From assembly GCA_025997475.1 (NCBI GenBank), contig BNUQ01000036.1:1-20385 (forward strand): 20,385 bases of DNA, read 5' to 3'. The notes beneath the pieces are model-generated. The model had not been told where the DNA came from. It saw nothing but the letters and a program-made list of their open reading frames with translations, and made no database searches. The DNA is from Planctomycetales bacterium (GTDB lineage Bacteria; Planctomycetota; SZUA-567). This document shows positions 1 through 7,893 of the stretch, in pieces. Position 1 is the stretch's first letter; every line of letters starts with the position of its first letter. A program made the translations under genes and the position numbers.

Positions 1-272
1 TTTGCCGGTTTGACGACGCGGACGGGGACGTCGGCGAGCCATAGGCGTGCGAGGAGGTCTTTTTCGTAGCCGCCGGTGGCTTCGAGGACGACGACGGCGG
101 GCGCTAATTTGACGATGCGTTTGACTAATTTGGCGTAGTTTTCTTTTTTGCAGGCGAGTTGTAGGAACGGTTTTTCGCTGGGTTCGACGGCGCAGAGGTC
201 GATTTTGTCGGCGGCGACATCGATGCCGATGGCGGCGCAGACGGGGCGCGGGTTTTTGTTTTTCGTGGACAT
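1..272 (-). CDS. IS110-family transposase, N-terminal part (cut by window edge)
   Basis: The first 90 residues of a DEDD-type recombinase of the IS110 family, which excises and inserts its element using a RuvC-like catalytic domain. The N-terminus shows the family pattern: a first strand IGIDVAADKIDLCAV carrying the first catalytic Asp (residue 19), then VVLEATGGYE with the second acidic residue (Glu at about 64), then a VRVVKPA segment. The ATG at 270-272 is preceded by a good ribosome-binding site (AAGGAAAACTT-ATG). The gene runs leftwards out of the window, so the C-terminal serine domain and the far end of the element are not visible. In IS110-group elements the non-coding region next to the recombinase start encodes a bridge RNA, and the DNA just upstream here is strongly structured. 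The family call is firm; whether the element is complete cannot be seen. Confidence 0.85.
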   Translation of the reverse strand, partial: MSTKNKNPRPVCAAIGIDVAADKIDLCAVEPSEKPFLQLACKKENYAKLVKRIVKLAPAVVVLEATGGYEKDLLARLWLADVPVRVVKPA

Positions 273-520
273 AAGTTTTCCTTTTTTGTAGCGGCGGTGT
301 AAGAAAATGGTAGGTCTGCCTTGTATTCGGGCTCCGCGTTATGGGCGGGCGCAATCAACAGTTCGACCTAAGAAAAAGAATGGACGGAAGTTCCTGCTAA
401 CGGACAACCTTTAAGGTTGAGGGGCGAACGAACATTTCCGTCCGAATATTTGCCGGTGGCGGGTGGTTCCGCTACGCTCCGCCGCCCGCCACCGGCAAAC
501 TAACAACAAAAATAAATACC
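273..520 (-). ncRNA. Candidate IS110 bridge-RNA region (structured, non-coding)
   Basis: This gene-free DNA lies immediately 5' of the IS110 transposase. It contains a two-level stem: outer arms GGACGGAA (382-389) and TTCCGTCC (436-443), an inner hairpin CAACCTT/AAGGTTG (405-411 and 413-419), and unpaired strands of roughly 12-14 bases on each side (393-404 and 420-433). A stem with a large internal loop and a capping hairpin is the shape known for the target- and donor-binding loops of IS110 bridge RNAs. A second stem of 15 perfect pairs follows (449-463 with 485-499). The position and shape are seen in the sequence; that it is a bridge RNA is inference. The element's left end and the guide matches could not be identified. 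Confidence 0.3.
449..499. repeat. 15-bp perfect inverted repeat (hairpin)
   Basis: Arms TTTGCCGGTGGCGGG (449-463) and CCCGCCACCGGCAAA (485-499) are exact reverse complements around a 21-base loop. It sits between the IS110 gene and the AAA ATPase gene. It could be part of the IS110 non-coding RNA, the boundary of the element, or an independent REP-like hairpin. Confidence 0.8.
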
Positions 521-553
521 GACACCATAGAACATACAAGGGGCGGGATTATC

Positions 554-659
554 GAGCGGGATAAAAGGCAACATCATAATCTCGCTCTTGCAGGGCTAAT
601 TCCTCTATCGTGCTTTCCGGCGGTTGCGCGAACGATACCACCGTTCGCTCCACCGCCGG
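554..659. repeat. Two further hairpins in the 273-740 intergenic region
   Basis: GAGCGGGAT (554-562) pairs with ATCTCGCTC (579-587), with one G-T wobble. A second hairpin has outer arms CCGGCGGT (617-624) and ACCGCCGG (652-659) and inner arms GCGAACG (628-634) and CGTTCGC (642-648), separated by a symmetrical 3x3 internal loop. No coding region is convincing here. The rest of the interval to 740 shows nothing else I can name. Confidence 0.6.
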
Positions 660-740
660 TTATGCATAATCACGTCCCTGCGGACTGAACGGCTGAAGTT
701 ATTCTATTTTTCGACCTGTTGAATAGTTGCCGCCACGAAA

Positions 741-1967
741 CTATTTCTTCAACAAAAAATCAATCAATGAGCGCCGTATAACGCCGTTGCGATTAAATTC
801 CGGCGTGGCGTCTAACGACAAAACGATTTTTTCATAGTTATCGGGGATGGCTTCGAGCGGCGAAAATTCGCGTTCCATTACGCCGGCGGTGAGCAAATAA
901 CACACCTGAAGATAGCGGCGTTCCTCGCGTTTTTCCGCGATAAAATCAATCTCCGCCGCGCCGATTTTGCCGATGCGCACCGTGTAGCCGTCAACGCAAA
1001 GTTGCGTGAAAACGATATTTTCCAATAAGCCAGCAATGTCGTTGTCGCGGTAGCCGAGAAGCGCGTGGCGAATGCCGAGGTCGGCGATAAAATACTTTTC
1101 CTGCGTCGCCAAAAGCCGCTTGCCTTTCACGTCAAACCGCGCCGCTTTTTGAATTACATACGCGCCTTCGAGCGCTCGCAAAAAATTATGCACCGTGTCA
1201 TTACTAATCGCGCGTCCTTGGCTTTTCGCGTAGTCCGCGATGGTTTTCGCCGAAAAAGTATTGCCGAGATTGTCGAACACAAAACGGAGCAACCGTTCCA
1301 ATTGTTCCGATTCGCGAATCCCGTGGCGCTGAATGACGTCTTTCAACAGCACCGAATTGAAAATGTCGGTCAAGTATTGGTCGATTTGCGTTTCGTCCCA
1401 ATTGAGCGCGTGAATGCCGGGCATTCCGCCGAAGCGCAAATAATTTTGCCAATGCCGGTCGCGAGAGAAATCGCGCTCGTCGGGATGGTGCGCGGCGAAA
1501 TCCAAAAATTCGGCGAACGTCAGCGGATAAATGCGAATTTCCACATAACGCCCCGCGATATGTGTGGCAAATTCGCTCGCCAACAAATTCGCGTTGGAAC
1601 CGGTAACATACACGTCGCAATCGAAATCAATCAAAAACGAATTGACCGCTTTTTCCCAACCGCTGATGTCCTGCAATTCGTCGAGCAAAATATACAGTCG
1701 CCCGCGAGCGGTTTTTACCGCTGTTTTCACGAGCGCGTAAAGGTCGGTGTAATCTTTAATTTCGTCGTATTTCATCGACTCGAAATTGAGCGACAGAATT
1801 TGCCGGTCTTTGACGCCGCGCCGCCGTAATTCGATTTCGAGCAATTTCAGCAACATCGACTTGCCGCATCGGCGAACACCGGTGAACACTTTGACGAGCG
1901 GCTTATCGACGAAGGGCAAAATTTTGTCGAGATAAATTTGGCGGGTGAGCGTGGGATTTTCCATCAT
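741..1967 (-). CDS. AAA-family ATPase with C-terminal DUF4143 domain
   Basis: A protein of about 408 residues from the widespread AAA_14/DUF4143 group of P-loop ATPases. Its cellular role is not established; members are common in genomic islands and are often loosely linked to defence or toxin-antitoxin loci. The N-terminal half has a Walker A motif GVRRCGKS at about residue 30, a Walker B motif LYILLDELQDI at about 91-101, and a sensor-like TGSNANLL followed by the family hallmark AGRYVEIRIYPLTFAEFL. The C-terminal half (roughly 200-400) matches DUF4143, with a nuclease-like fold pattern ending in AAEIDFIAEK and YLQVCYLL. The open frame extends to a TTG at 1979, but two adjacent ATGs at 1967 and 1964 lie downstream of a GAGAGG ribosome-binding site, so one of these is the start. 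No partner gene is adjacent. All core motifs look intact. Confidence 0.88.
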   Translation of the reverse strand: MMENPTLTRQIYLDKILPFVDKPLVKVFTGVRRCGKSMLLKLLEIELRRRGVKDRQILSLNFESMKYDEIKDYTDLYALVKTAVKTARGRLYILLDELQDISGWEKAVNSFLIDFDCDVYVTGSNANLLASEFATHIAGRYVEIRIYPLTFAEFLDFAAHHPDERDFSRDRHWQNYLRFGGMPGIHALNWDETQIDQYLTDIFNSVLLKDVIQRHGIRESEQLERLLRFVFDNLGNTFSAKTIADYAKSQGRAISNDTVHNFLRALEGAYVIQKAARFDVKGKRLLATQEKYFIADLGIRHALLGYRDNDIAGLLENIVFTQLCVDGYTVRIGKIGAAEIDFIAEKREERRYLQVCYLLTAGVMEREFSPLEAIPDNYEKIVLSLDATPEFNRNGVIRRSLIDFLLKK

Positions 1968-2072
1968 TGCGCCTCTCAATTTAATTTCCGCTATGATAGA
2001 AACTTTCAGGAAATACGCAAACAGTTTCCGTTGTGATGGAAATTATTTGTGGCAGTATAAGCGGCGCGCTTG

Positions 2073-2229
2073 CCGGGAGCGCGGGCGTCTCGCCCGCAAA
2101 TCGGAGCCGACGCTCGGCTCGGAGCCGACGCTCGGTTCGCCGGAGGCGAATCCGTAGAGACGGGGCGCGCCCCGTCTCTACCGAGGTCGGCGTTCCGCCG
2201 ACTTGCGGGCAAGATGCCCGCGCTCCCGG
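2073..2229. repeat. REP-like composite inverted repeat
   Basis: Two 27-bp arms (2073-2099 and 2203-2229) match as reverse complements at 25 of 27 positions. Each arm is also a small hairpin built on GCGGGC/GCCCGC. Between them lie an 18-bp direct duplication (2101-2118 and 2119-2136, unit TCGGAGCCGACGCTCGGY), a perfect 28-bp palindrome (2154-2181, core GGGGCGCGCCCC), and a GTCGGCG-TTC-CGCCGAC hairpin (2186-2202). The whole block can fold into one cruciform or RNA stem. It lies between two minus-strand genes. It resembles mosaic intergenic repeats of environmental bacteria; no transposase is attached. Confidence 0.85.
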
Positions 2230-2347
2230 AACCGCGCCACCGGCGCGAAACCGCCTCGGCGAGGGCGGAGCGAACGGCGGTATCGTGAGCGTAACCCGCC
2301 GACGGGGCTCCCGTCCGCAGAGATTAACCAATGATTGCGCGATGAAT

Positions 2348-2387
2348 GGGCGCCGCCAAAATTTGTCGACGGCGAGTGGCGGCGCCC
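2348..2387. repeat. 10-bp-arm hairpin
   Basis: GGGCGCCGCC (2348-2357) and GGCGGCGCCC (2378-2387) form a perfect stem with a 20-base loop. It lies just 3' of the small gene at 2460-2726 on the minus strand, and could act as a processing or termination structure for it, although no oligo-T tract follows on either strand. Confidence 0.5.
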
Positions 2388-2459
2388 AGTTTTGGGCGCG
2401 GATTTTTTGTCCCGCTTGCGGGGAGGCAGTGCCGAAAGCATCTCGGTAACTTCATTCTA

Positions 2460-2726
2460 TTAGACAATGTATGGGCAATCTACCGTTATCCCCCTTGAAG
2501 CAAGTGTACGCTTAATATTATCCATCAATTCTTTAGCTCTAATTTGTAAATCTCTATCATTATTATCTTTTATAAAATCACAAAATTGATTGAAACAGTA
2601 CAAAAATTCATTCGTTGATAATACACTCATATTACCCGCATCAAAAAAATCATTCGGCGCGTTAATATCTGAGTGTCGTTTGAGTAATGAGACACACAAT
2701 TTTATAAGAGCGTTGTCAGGTTTCAT
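2460..2726 (-). CDS. Small hypothetical protein, AT-rich gene
   Basis: An 88-residue protein that I do not recognise. It looks fully alpha-helical and soluble, with no signal peptide or membrane segment. Charged and aromatic residues are spread evenly (for example FCDFIKDNNDRDLQIRAKEL), and there are four cysteines without a metal-binding spacing. It is likely real because its ATG is preceded by AAGGATAAAGT at good spacing, the frame is closed cleanly, and the composition is coherent. The base composition is far more AT-rich than the surrounding genes, which suggests recent acquisition. It could be a small partner (immunity or antitoxin type) of a lost neighbour, but nothing here proves that. 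Confidence 0.6.
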   Translation of the reverse strand: MKPDNALIKLCVSLLKRHSDINAPNDFFDAGNMSVLSTNEFLYCFNQFCDFIKDNNDRDLQIRAKELMDNIKRTLASRGITVDCPYIV

Positions 2727-2795
2727 ACTTTATCCTTATTATTGTAAAATAAAATGTTAGAAATTACATTTTCAATACTGAAAAATTACCGTTTA

Positions 2796-3887
2796 TTACT
2801 TAACCTCGTTCAACTTCACCACGATGTTTTTCAATCGCTGAAATTCCGTCGGTGATATGTCAAACACGACATTTGTAACGGACTTATAGCCAAATTTCCA
2901 ATACATAGCGCTATTTTCGCCGCGCATCGGACACAGTACTATGAACTCGGAGTGATCTCCATATTTATAATACGGACCATATGTTCCCAATTCCTTCGCG
3001 GCAACCACCTCGTCGTCACTATCCACAATTTCAACGGAAACATTTTGCTTGGTAAAATTGACAGCGCCTTGCACCGCCTTCCAACCGCTACCGTCATCCT
3101 GAAAATCGAATGAATAATTCACACACATTGCCAACGTCCGCGCCTCGTTAATGCGCGTAACAATCGAAATTGATTTTTGGGGAAAATTATAGTAAAAATA
3201 TACGCCACCTTCTTTATGCGGACCGCACTTCAGACTAACCTGCCGACTCGAAATCGCGACTTGTCCCAACGCCGCCATTACGCCTTTGGTGAATTCTTTG
3301 TATTTCGCTTGATTCACCGAGACCTCCACCGGGACAATCCATTGTTTATTTTGCTCGTCGTATTTGGGCTTGCCCGCAAGTTTCGCTTCCATCACATTCA
3401 GCGGATAGCCCGTGAATGCCCGTTTCACCACCGCGACCGCGATTTCTTTCGCGCTGTGTTGTTGCTCGATTTTCGTGATTGCCTCGCCGAACAACGACTG
3501 TCCGTCAACCTCGGTTACTTGCGCTATGGAGGCGGCTTTGAGGGTTTTTCGCAGTTCGTTCCGTTTGACGACGGCGCGAATCTTGACCGTTACCAAACCG
3601 TCCGCCGTTTTCGGCTCGCCGAGAATTTGGTGGCTTTGGACGTAACCCGCACTGTAAGTCAAAATCTGGTCGCTGACGAGTTCGTCGTTTTTCGCGAGCG
3701 TTTCCGTGTCCACCAACGCCCCGACCGCTTGCTCGACCGCCGCTCGCAAGGCGTTTTTCACCGCCGCGTTGCTGTCCTTGCCGACACCGGTGGCGACGAC
3801 TTCGACCGTCTCCGATTCCGCGCTTTGCGCGGCGACGGGCATAAACCCGACCGCCAACAGCAAAAGACCAATCAGTGCTTGGCGCAT
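2796..3887 (-). CDS. Secreted protein with FlgT-N/LPP20-like domain
   Basis: A 363-residue exported protein. The N-terminus is a clear Sec signal peptide (MRQALIGLLLLAVGFMPVAA, cleavage near residue 20-23) without a lipobox cysteine. The segment from about 25 to 120 has the pattern of the FlgT N-terminal/LPP20-type domain: VEVVATGVGKDSNAAVKNAL, then a conserved AVEQAVGALVDTETL helix, then SAGYVQSHQILGEP, then a strand GLVTVKIRAVVKRNEL. The remainder is unassigned beta-rich sequence. In Vibrio, FlgT shapes the flagellar H ring, but this domain also occurs in many non-flagellar envelope proteins, and no flagellar gene is nearby. The start ATG follows AAAGGGAAAAACT. A second exported gene on the same strand lies upstream (4421-5068, broken), separated by 530 bp of repeats, and the two may once have been co-transcribed. 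Confidence 0.75.
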   Translation of the reverse strand: MRQALIGLLLLAVGFMPVAAQSAESETVEVVATGVGKDSNAAVKNALRAAVEQAVGALVDTETLAKNDELVSDQILTYSAGYVQSHQILGEPKTADGLVTVKIRAVVKRNELRKTLKAASIAQVTEVDGQSLFGEAITKIEQQHSAKEIAVAVVKRAFTGYPLNVMEAKLAGKPKYDEQNKQWIVPVEVSVNQAKYKEFTKGVMAALGQVAISSRQVSLKCGPHKEGGVYFYYNFPQKSISIVTRINEARTLAMCVNYSFDFQDDGSGWKAVQGAVNFTKQNVSVEIVDSDDEVVAAKELGTYGPYYKYGDHSEFIVLCPMRGENSAMYWKFGYKSVTNVVFDISPTEFQRLKNIVVKLNEVK

Positions 3888-3975
3888 AGTTTTTCCCTTT
3901 CATGAAAAATGAGAAAGTAAATTTTTGATAGCTCGTTTGGTAATTTTCAACCATCGCGCCGACGGCGCGGCAATC

Positions 3976-4004
3976 GTAGGGGGCGAATAATTATTCGTCC
4001 CTAC
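3976..4004. repeat. 29-bp near-perfect palindrome
   Basis: An inverted repeat beginning GTAGGGGGCGAATAA and ending TTATTCGTCCCTAC, with one bulged G. It is similar in style to the 28-bp palindrome at 2154-2181 and lies in the leader region upstream of the secreted-protein gene at 2796-3887. Confidence 0.75.
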
Positions 4005-4097
4005 ACTTGATAGACGAAAATTGTAACTCACGTTACGCGATTAGGTTATGTTTTGCTAATTTATTCCGGCAGTCGCCCTGCAAGGGCGAAATATATC

Positions 4098-4326
4098 AGC
4101 CCAGGGTAAGCGGCGACGCTCTATCAGCCGCGCCACCCTGGGTAAAAGGTTGCGGGGCAACCATCCGAAATTGGACGGTTCGCCGCATTTTAGCGAACCG
4201 CTCTCGCCGCCGGAGGCGGTGATTTAGCGCGGCGTAAAGAGCAACGCCGCGGGACTGTCGGATGGTTTTATCAACCAACCGCTACCCAGGGTTGCGGCGC
4301 AAAGAGCGCTCGCCTTACCCTGGGCT
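4098..4326. repeat. 229-bp nested inverted-repeat element
   Basis: Outer arms AGCCCAGGGTAAG (4098-4110) and CTTACCCTGGGCT (4314-4326) are perfect reverse complements. A second pair nests inside: ACCCTGGGTA (4135-4144) and TACCCAGGGT (4283-4292). Inside that lie CCATCCGA/TCGGATGG arms, a CGGTTCGC/GCGAACCG hairpin, and GC-rich hairpins around 4203-4250. No convincing protein is encoded. The architecture is that of a mobile or amplified structured repeat. The remaining intergenic DNA on either side (3888-3975, 4005-4097, 4327-4420) shows nothing specific. Confidence 0.75.
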
Positions 4327-4420
4327 AACGTATTTCGCGCTTTCAGCGCGGCTGTCGGAATTTTCTCAAATTATTCGTTGCAACAACGCCGATGCTAACT
4401 GCGTAACATCAGATTGTAAC

Positions 4421-5068
4421 CTAAAAATCATCCAAATCCTTCACGGCGCGAGTGGCGGTGTCGGTATTGCCGTTTGTTGCGCTCTTGGTCGGAGTGGCGT
4501 TATCGTCGGCGGTTACGGGTTTGCTCATTTCACTTTTGGCGGTGCGGGCGGCGGCGGAAAGTTTTGCACTCCAGCCCAGCACGACAATCGCCGTGCGCCG
4601 GTCGCCTTCGCCGCTTACTTGGTCAATCAACGTTTTTATGCCGTTCAAAAAAGCGGCGGAATTACTGCTGTAAATTTTCGCGCTGGCTTCCAACACTTCC
4701 GAAGATTCCGCGCCGTTCTTTTCCTGAACGGTGATGCCTTCGACGGTGTTTTCGGAAAAGACGACGGTTTCGCCGAGCCATTTGGTAAAGGCGGCTTTGG
4801 CGTCGCGCGCCGCTTTTTCGCGAGCGTAACGGTCGGCTTTGGCGGCACTCATCGAAGTCGGCACTTCGGCTTCGCCTTTGATTTTCAAGCGTAGCAATTT
4901 GCCGTCGCCGTCGAATTTCGCGTCGAACACGCCGGCGGGCGCGTCGAGAATTTACGCGAGTTGGTCGTTCACTTCCGTCTGCATCGCGGTTATTTCGGGT
5001 TCTTCGGCTTGCGCCAGCGAACACACGGCGACCGCCGCCGCGCACAACAGCGTCCGCGCGTAACGCAT
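4421..5068 (-). pseudogene. Exported LPP20-like protein, interrupted by an in-frame TAA
   Basis: The reading frame starts at ATG 5068 after a strong AAAGGAAAAAACT ribosome-binding site. A signal peptide follows (MRYARTLLCAAAVAVCSLAQA), then a short mature segment ending NDQLA, then a TAA stop at 4952-4954. The same frame continues with no shift as ILDAPAGVFDAKFDGDGK and a well-formed domain of some 165 residues. That domain includes an LPP20-like helix (AKADRYAREKAARDAKAAF), a TVQEKNG segment, a helix with FLNGIKTLIDQ, and a strand RRTAIVVLGWS, and it ends in DLDDF. Removing the one stop gives a sensible 215-residue secreted protein. A GTG at 4930 could start the distal part, but it has no ribosome-binding site and would lack the signal. 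Explanations are a recent nonsense mutation, a sequencing error, or stop read-through; the first two are more likely. Confidence 0.7.
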
Positions 5069-5108
5069 AGTTTTTTCCTTTCCCAAAAGGGGATAGAGTT
5101 GTTGCATT

Positions 5109-5117
5109 GGGGGGGGG
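5109..5117. repeat. G9 homopolymer tract upstream of a gene start
   Basis: Nine consecutive G on the plus strand (C9 on the coding strand) lie about 40 bases upstream of the start codon at 5068. Tracts of this length are prone to slippage and, in promoter or leader regions, can modulate expression. No promoter is clear enough to place the tract exactly. Confidence 0.6.
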
Positions 5118-5207
5118 ATTGGCAAAAACGTTCTATTCAATAAATGTTACGCAGTGTCTCTTTGAGAAAGCTCTTATTTTGCGGAATGATTTCAAACCGG
5201 CGCGGTC

Positions 5208-5235
5208 GTAATTCGTAATTTTTAATTCTTAATTG
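5208..5235. repeat. Heptanucleotide tandem array, 4 units, at the mutS 3' end
   Basis: Four consecutive 7-bp units of consensus KTAATTB (GTAATTC, GTAATTT, TTAATTC, TTAATTG) end 3 bp from the mutS stop codon (5239-5241). The array belongs to the same class as those at 7853-7887, 8081-8104, 13564-13591, 13818-13873 and 17439-17536. Confidence 0.75.
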
Positions 5236-5238
5236 ACT

Positions 5239-7833
5239 CTATCCTATCGCCTCGCGGCACCGCTCGACGATTGCCGCCAATTTTTGTTGCGCCGCCAGCG
5301 GCGTCAGTTCGTTCACTTCGACCGCCGCGATTTCCGCCAGCGCTTCGCCGTAATTTGTCGGCTCAAACAAACTGATTTCCAGGCGCGGCGCCGCCCCTTC
5401 GCGCGAAACTTCGCTGTCGCGCCGCGCCGCCTCTTTTTCCAATTTCTGCAAAATGTTTTTCGCCCGCGTCAGCACCGATTTCGGCAAACCCGCCAATTTC
5501 GCCACCTGCAAGCCATACGACCGCGCCGCCGCGCCCGCGGCAATCGTGTGCAGAAAAATCACCTGTTGCTGCCACTCGCGCACCGCGACGTTGTAATTTT
5601 GCGCCCGCGGCAGGAGGTCGCCCAATTCCGCGAGTTCGTGGTAATGCGTCGCGAACAGCGTCCGCGCCCCGGTTTCGTGCAGATATTCGGTAATCGCCCA
5701 CGCCAACGACACGCCGTCGAACGTCGAAGTGCCGCGTCCGACTTCGTCTAAAATGATGAGCGACCGCGTCGTCGCGTTGTGCAGAATGTTCGCCGTTTCC
5801 GCCATTTCGACCATAAACGTCGATTGCCCGCGCGCCAAATCGTCCGCCGCGCCGATGCGCGTGAACACGCGGTCAACGACGCCGATGGTCGCCGCCGCCG
5901 CCGGAATTGGCGCGCCGGCTTGCGCCAAAATCGTCAGCAACGCGACCTGCCGGATATACGTGCTTTTGCCCGCCATATTCGGTCCGGTGATGATGTGTAG
6001 CCGCCCGTGTTCGTCGTCAAACGCCGTGTCGTTCGGCGTGAAATCGGCAAGATGCTGGTCTAACGCCGGATGGCGTCCCGCCGTAATCGTCGTGGCAATC
6101 CCCTCGCGCATCGTCGGCAAAATATAATTCCGCGTCGCGCCCAAATCGGCGAAGGCGCTCAACACGTCGAGTTGCGCCAACGTCGCCGCGACGGTTTGAA
6201 TTCGCCGTGTCGCGCCCAACACCGCCGCCGTCAATTGCGCGAAAATTTCGCTCTCCAACGTTTTCGCTTTTTCCTCCGCGCCCAAAATTTGCTCTTCGTA
6301 TTTTTTCAATTCCGGCGTCGAACAGCGCTCGGCGTTGGCGAGCGTTTGTTGGCGGCGATAGTCCGGCGGAATTTTTGCGCGGTGGGTGTTGGTCACTTCT
6401 AAATAATAGCCGAAGACGCGGTTGAAGCCGACTTTCAGCGACGCGATGCCGGTGCGCTCGCGCTCGCGTCGCTCGTATTTTTCCAACCACTCTTTGCCGC
6501 CGCCGGACAATTCCCGCAGGCGCGTCAGTTCCGCCGAATACGCGCTTTTGATGAAGCCGCCGTCGGTCGCGAGAAGCGGCGGCGCGTCCACAATCGCCGC
6601 GTTTAGCAATTCCGCGATGTCGGCGAGCGGGTCGAGGTCCACGTCGGAAAAAATCGGCGAGTCCGCGCCGAGCGCCGCGATAATTTCGCCGACTATCGGT
6701 AGATGCGTAAATCCCGCGCCGAGCGCCGCCAAGTCGCGCGGACCGCCGCGCCGCGCCGCCAAACGCGCCAACATTCGCTCAAAATCGGCGATTTGCCGCA
6801 GTTCGTCGCGCAACCGCTCGCGGCAATTATTTTCGCGCATCAACGCGCCGACTTTTTGTTGCCGCGCCGCAATCGCGTCTAAGTCGCGCAACGGTTGCAA
6901 CAACCAACGTTTGAGCAGACGTCCGCCGGCGGCGGTGCGCGTGCGGTCAACGGCGCCGAGCAGGGTGAATTGCGGATTGGCGCCGGCGATGATTTCGAGA
7001 TTGCGTTGCGTCGCGTAGTCCAACAAGAGAAATTCGGCGGGTTGGACGAGACGCAGTTCTTTAAGGTGCGGCAGGGCGGTTTTTTGCGTTTCTTCAAGGT
7101 AGGACAAAATCGCGGCGGCGGCGCCGACGGCGGCGGGCAGATCGCCAATCCCGAAACCGTCGAGCGTGCCGACGGCGAAATGCGCGGTCAATTTCGCCAG
7201 CCCCGCGGACGGCGAAAATTCATAGCCGTCGCGCTTGACGACGGTCGCGCCGGTAAAATTGGGCTCGACGAGAAAGGCGAGCGGTTTGTCCGCTTGGAGC
7301 AATTCGACCGGCGCCAAAATTTCGCTCGGCGCGTAGCGCTCGACCTCTTCGCGGAGCGACGCGGACGCGGCGGGACAGACGAAAAATTCGCCGGTGGAAA
7401 TGTCGGCGAGGGCGAGGGCAAAGTCATGTTTATCGGCGGCGACGGCGAGGAGAAAATTATTTTTTTTATCGGTTAGACAGGCGTCGTCCACGACGGTGCC
7501 GGGCGTAACCACGCGCACCACGCCGCGTTTGACGATGCCGGTCGCGGCGGCGGGACTTTCCAATTGTTCGCAGATGGCGACGCGCCAACCGGCGGCGAGC
7601 ATTTCTTTGAGATAGCGGTCGAGCGCGTGATAGGGGACGCCCGCCATCGGCGTCGCGTCGGGTTTGCCTTTGTCGCGGGTGGTGAGCGTCAGTCCGAGCC
7701 GGTTGGCGGCGCGTTTCGCGTCGTCGCCGAACATTTCATAAAAATCGCCCATCCGAAAGAGAAGTAGCGCGTCGGGATGCGCGGCTTTCGCCGCCGCCCA
7801 CTGTTCCTGCATCGGCGTTTTCGCGGGGGGCAT
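5239..7833 (-). CDS. mutS: DNA mismatch repair protein MutS
   Basis: A full-length MutS1 protein (864 residues), the sensor that binds base-base mismatches and small loops and recruits MutL. The N-terminal mismatch-binding domain has the reading motif GDFYEMF, with the stacking Phe at 31 and Glu at 33. Connector, lever and clamp domains follow. The ATPase domain has Walker A GPNMAGKST at 617-625, then a GAADDLARGQSTFMVEM signature, Walker B LIILDEVGRGTSTFDG, and the ATHYHEL histidine switch. The open frame reaches 7863, but the ATG at 7833 is preceded by AAAAGGAAG at proper spacing and begins MPPAKTPMQEQW, as expected for the family. A heptamer array starts 4 bp 5' of the ribosome-binding site and a MITE-like element lies 60 bp upstream, so the promoter is in, beyond, or displaced by these repeats. 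mutL is not in the window. Confidence 0.98.
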   Translation of the reverse strand: MPPAKTPMQEQWAAAKAAHPDALLLFRMGDFYEMFGDDAKRAANRLGLTLTTRDKGKPDATPMAGVPYHALDRYLKEMLAAGWRVAICEQLESPAAATGIVKRGVVRVVTPGTVVDDACLTDKKNNFLLAVAADKHDFALALADISTGEFFVCPAASASLREEVERYAPSEILAPVELLQADKPLAFLVEPNFTGATVVKRDGYEFSPSAGLAKLTAHFAVGTLDGFGIGDLPAAVGAAAAILSYLEETQKTALPHLKELRLVQPAEFLLLDYATQRNLEIIAGANPQFTLLGAVDRTRTAAGGRLLKRWLLQPLRDLDAIAARQQKVGALMRENNCRERLRDELRQIADFERMLARLAARRGGPRDLAALGAGFTHLPIVGEIIAALGADSPIFSDVDLDPLADIAELLNAAIVDAPPLLATDGGFIKSAYSAELTRLRELSGGGKEWLEKYERRERERTGIASLKVGFNRVFGYYLEVTNTHRAKIPPDYRRQQTLANAERCSTPELKKYEEQILGAEEKAKTLESEIFAQLTAAVLGATRRIQTVAATLAQLDVLSAFADLGATRNYILPTMREGIATTITAGRHPALDQHLADFTPNDTAFDDEHGRLHIITGPNMAGKSTYIRQVALLTILAQAGAPIPAAAATIGVVDRVFTRIGAADDLARGQSTFMVEMAETANILHNATTRSLIILDEVGRGTSTFDGVSLAWAITEYLHETGARTLFATHYHELAELGDLLPRAQNYNVAVREWQQQVIFLHTIAAGAAARSYGLQVAKLAGLPKSVLTRAKNILQKLEKEAARRDSEVSREGAAPRLEISLFEPTNYGEALAEIAAVEVNELTPLAAQQKLAAIVERCREAIG

Positions 7834-7852
7834 TGCGGGACTTCCTTTTAGA

Positions 7853-7887
7853 ACAATTAACAATTAACAATTGACAATTGACAATTG
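7853..7887. repeat. Heptanucleotide array (ACAATTR, 5 units), left of MITE 1
   Basis: Five tandem units, ACAATTA twice then ACAATTG three times, lie between the mutS ribosome-binding site and the MITE-like element. The array at 8081-8104 on the other side of the element is the same sequence in inverted orientation. Confidence 0.8.
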
Positions 7888-7893
7888 TTAATT

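Noticed and set aside
713..720. GACCTGTT as a fourth MITE end
   Set aside because: Only 8 bases match, the following bases diverge, and no inverted partner or ATT duplication is found.
1065..1829. 254-codon plus-strand open frame opposite the AAA ATPase
   Set aside because: Antisense shadow of a gene with clear Walker motifs; its translation has no domain pattern and no good start.
3177..3905. 242-codon plus-strand open frame opposite the FlgT/LPP20-like gene
   Set aside because: Arg/Phe-rich shadow; the minus-strand frame has a signal peptide, a ribosome-binding site and a recognisable domain.
4952..4954. TAA reassigned as a sense codon
   Set aside because: Other genes in the window terminate normally at TAA (FHA gene, pentapeptide-repeat gene, sigma-like gene), so reassignment is not plausible.
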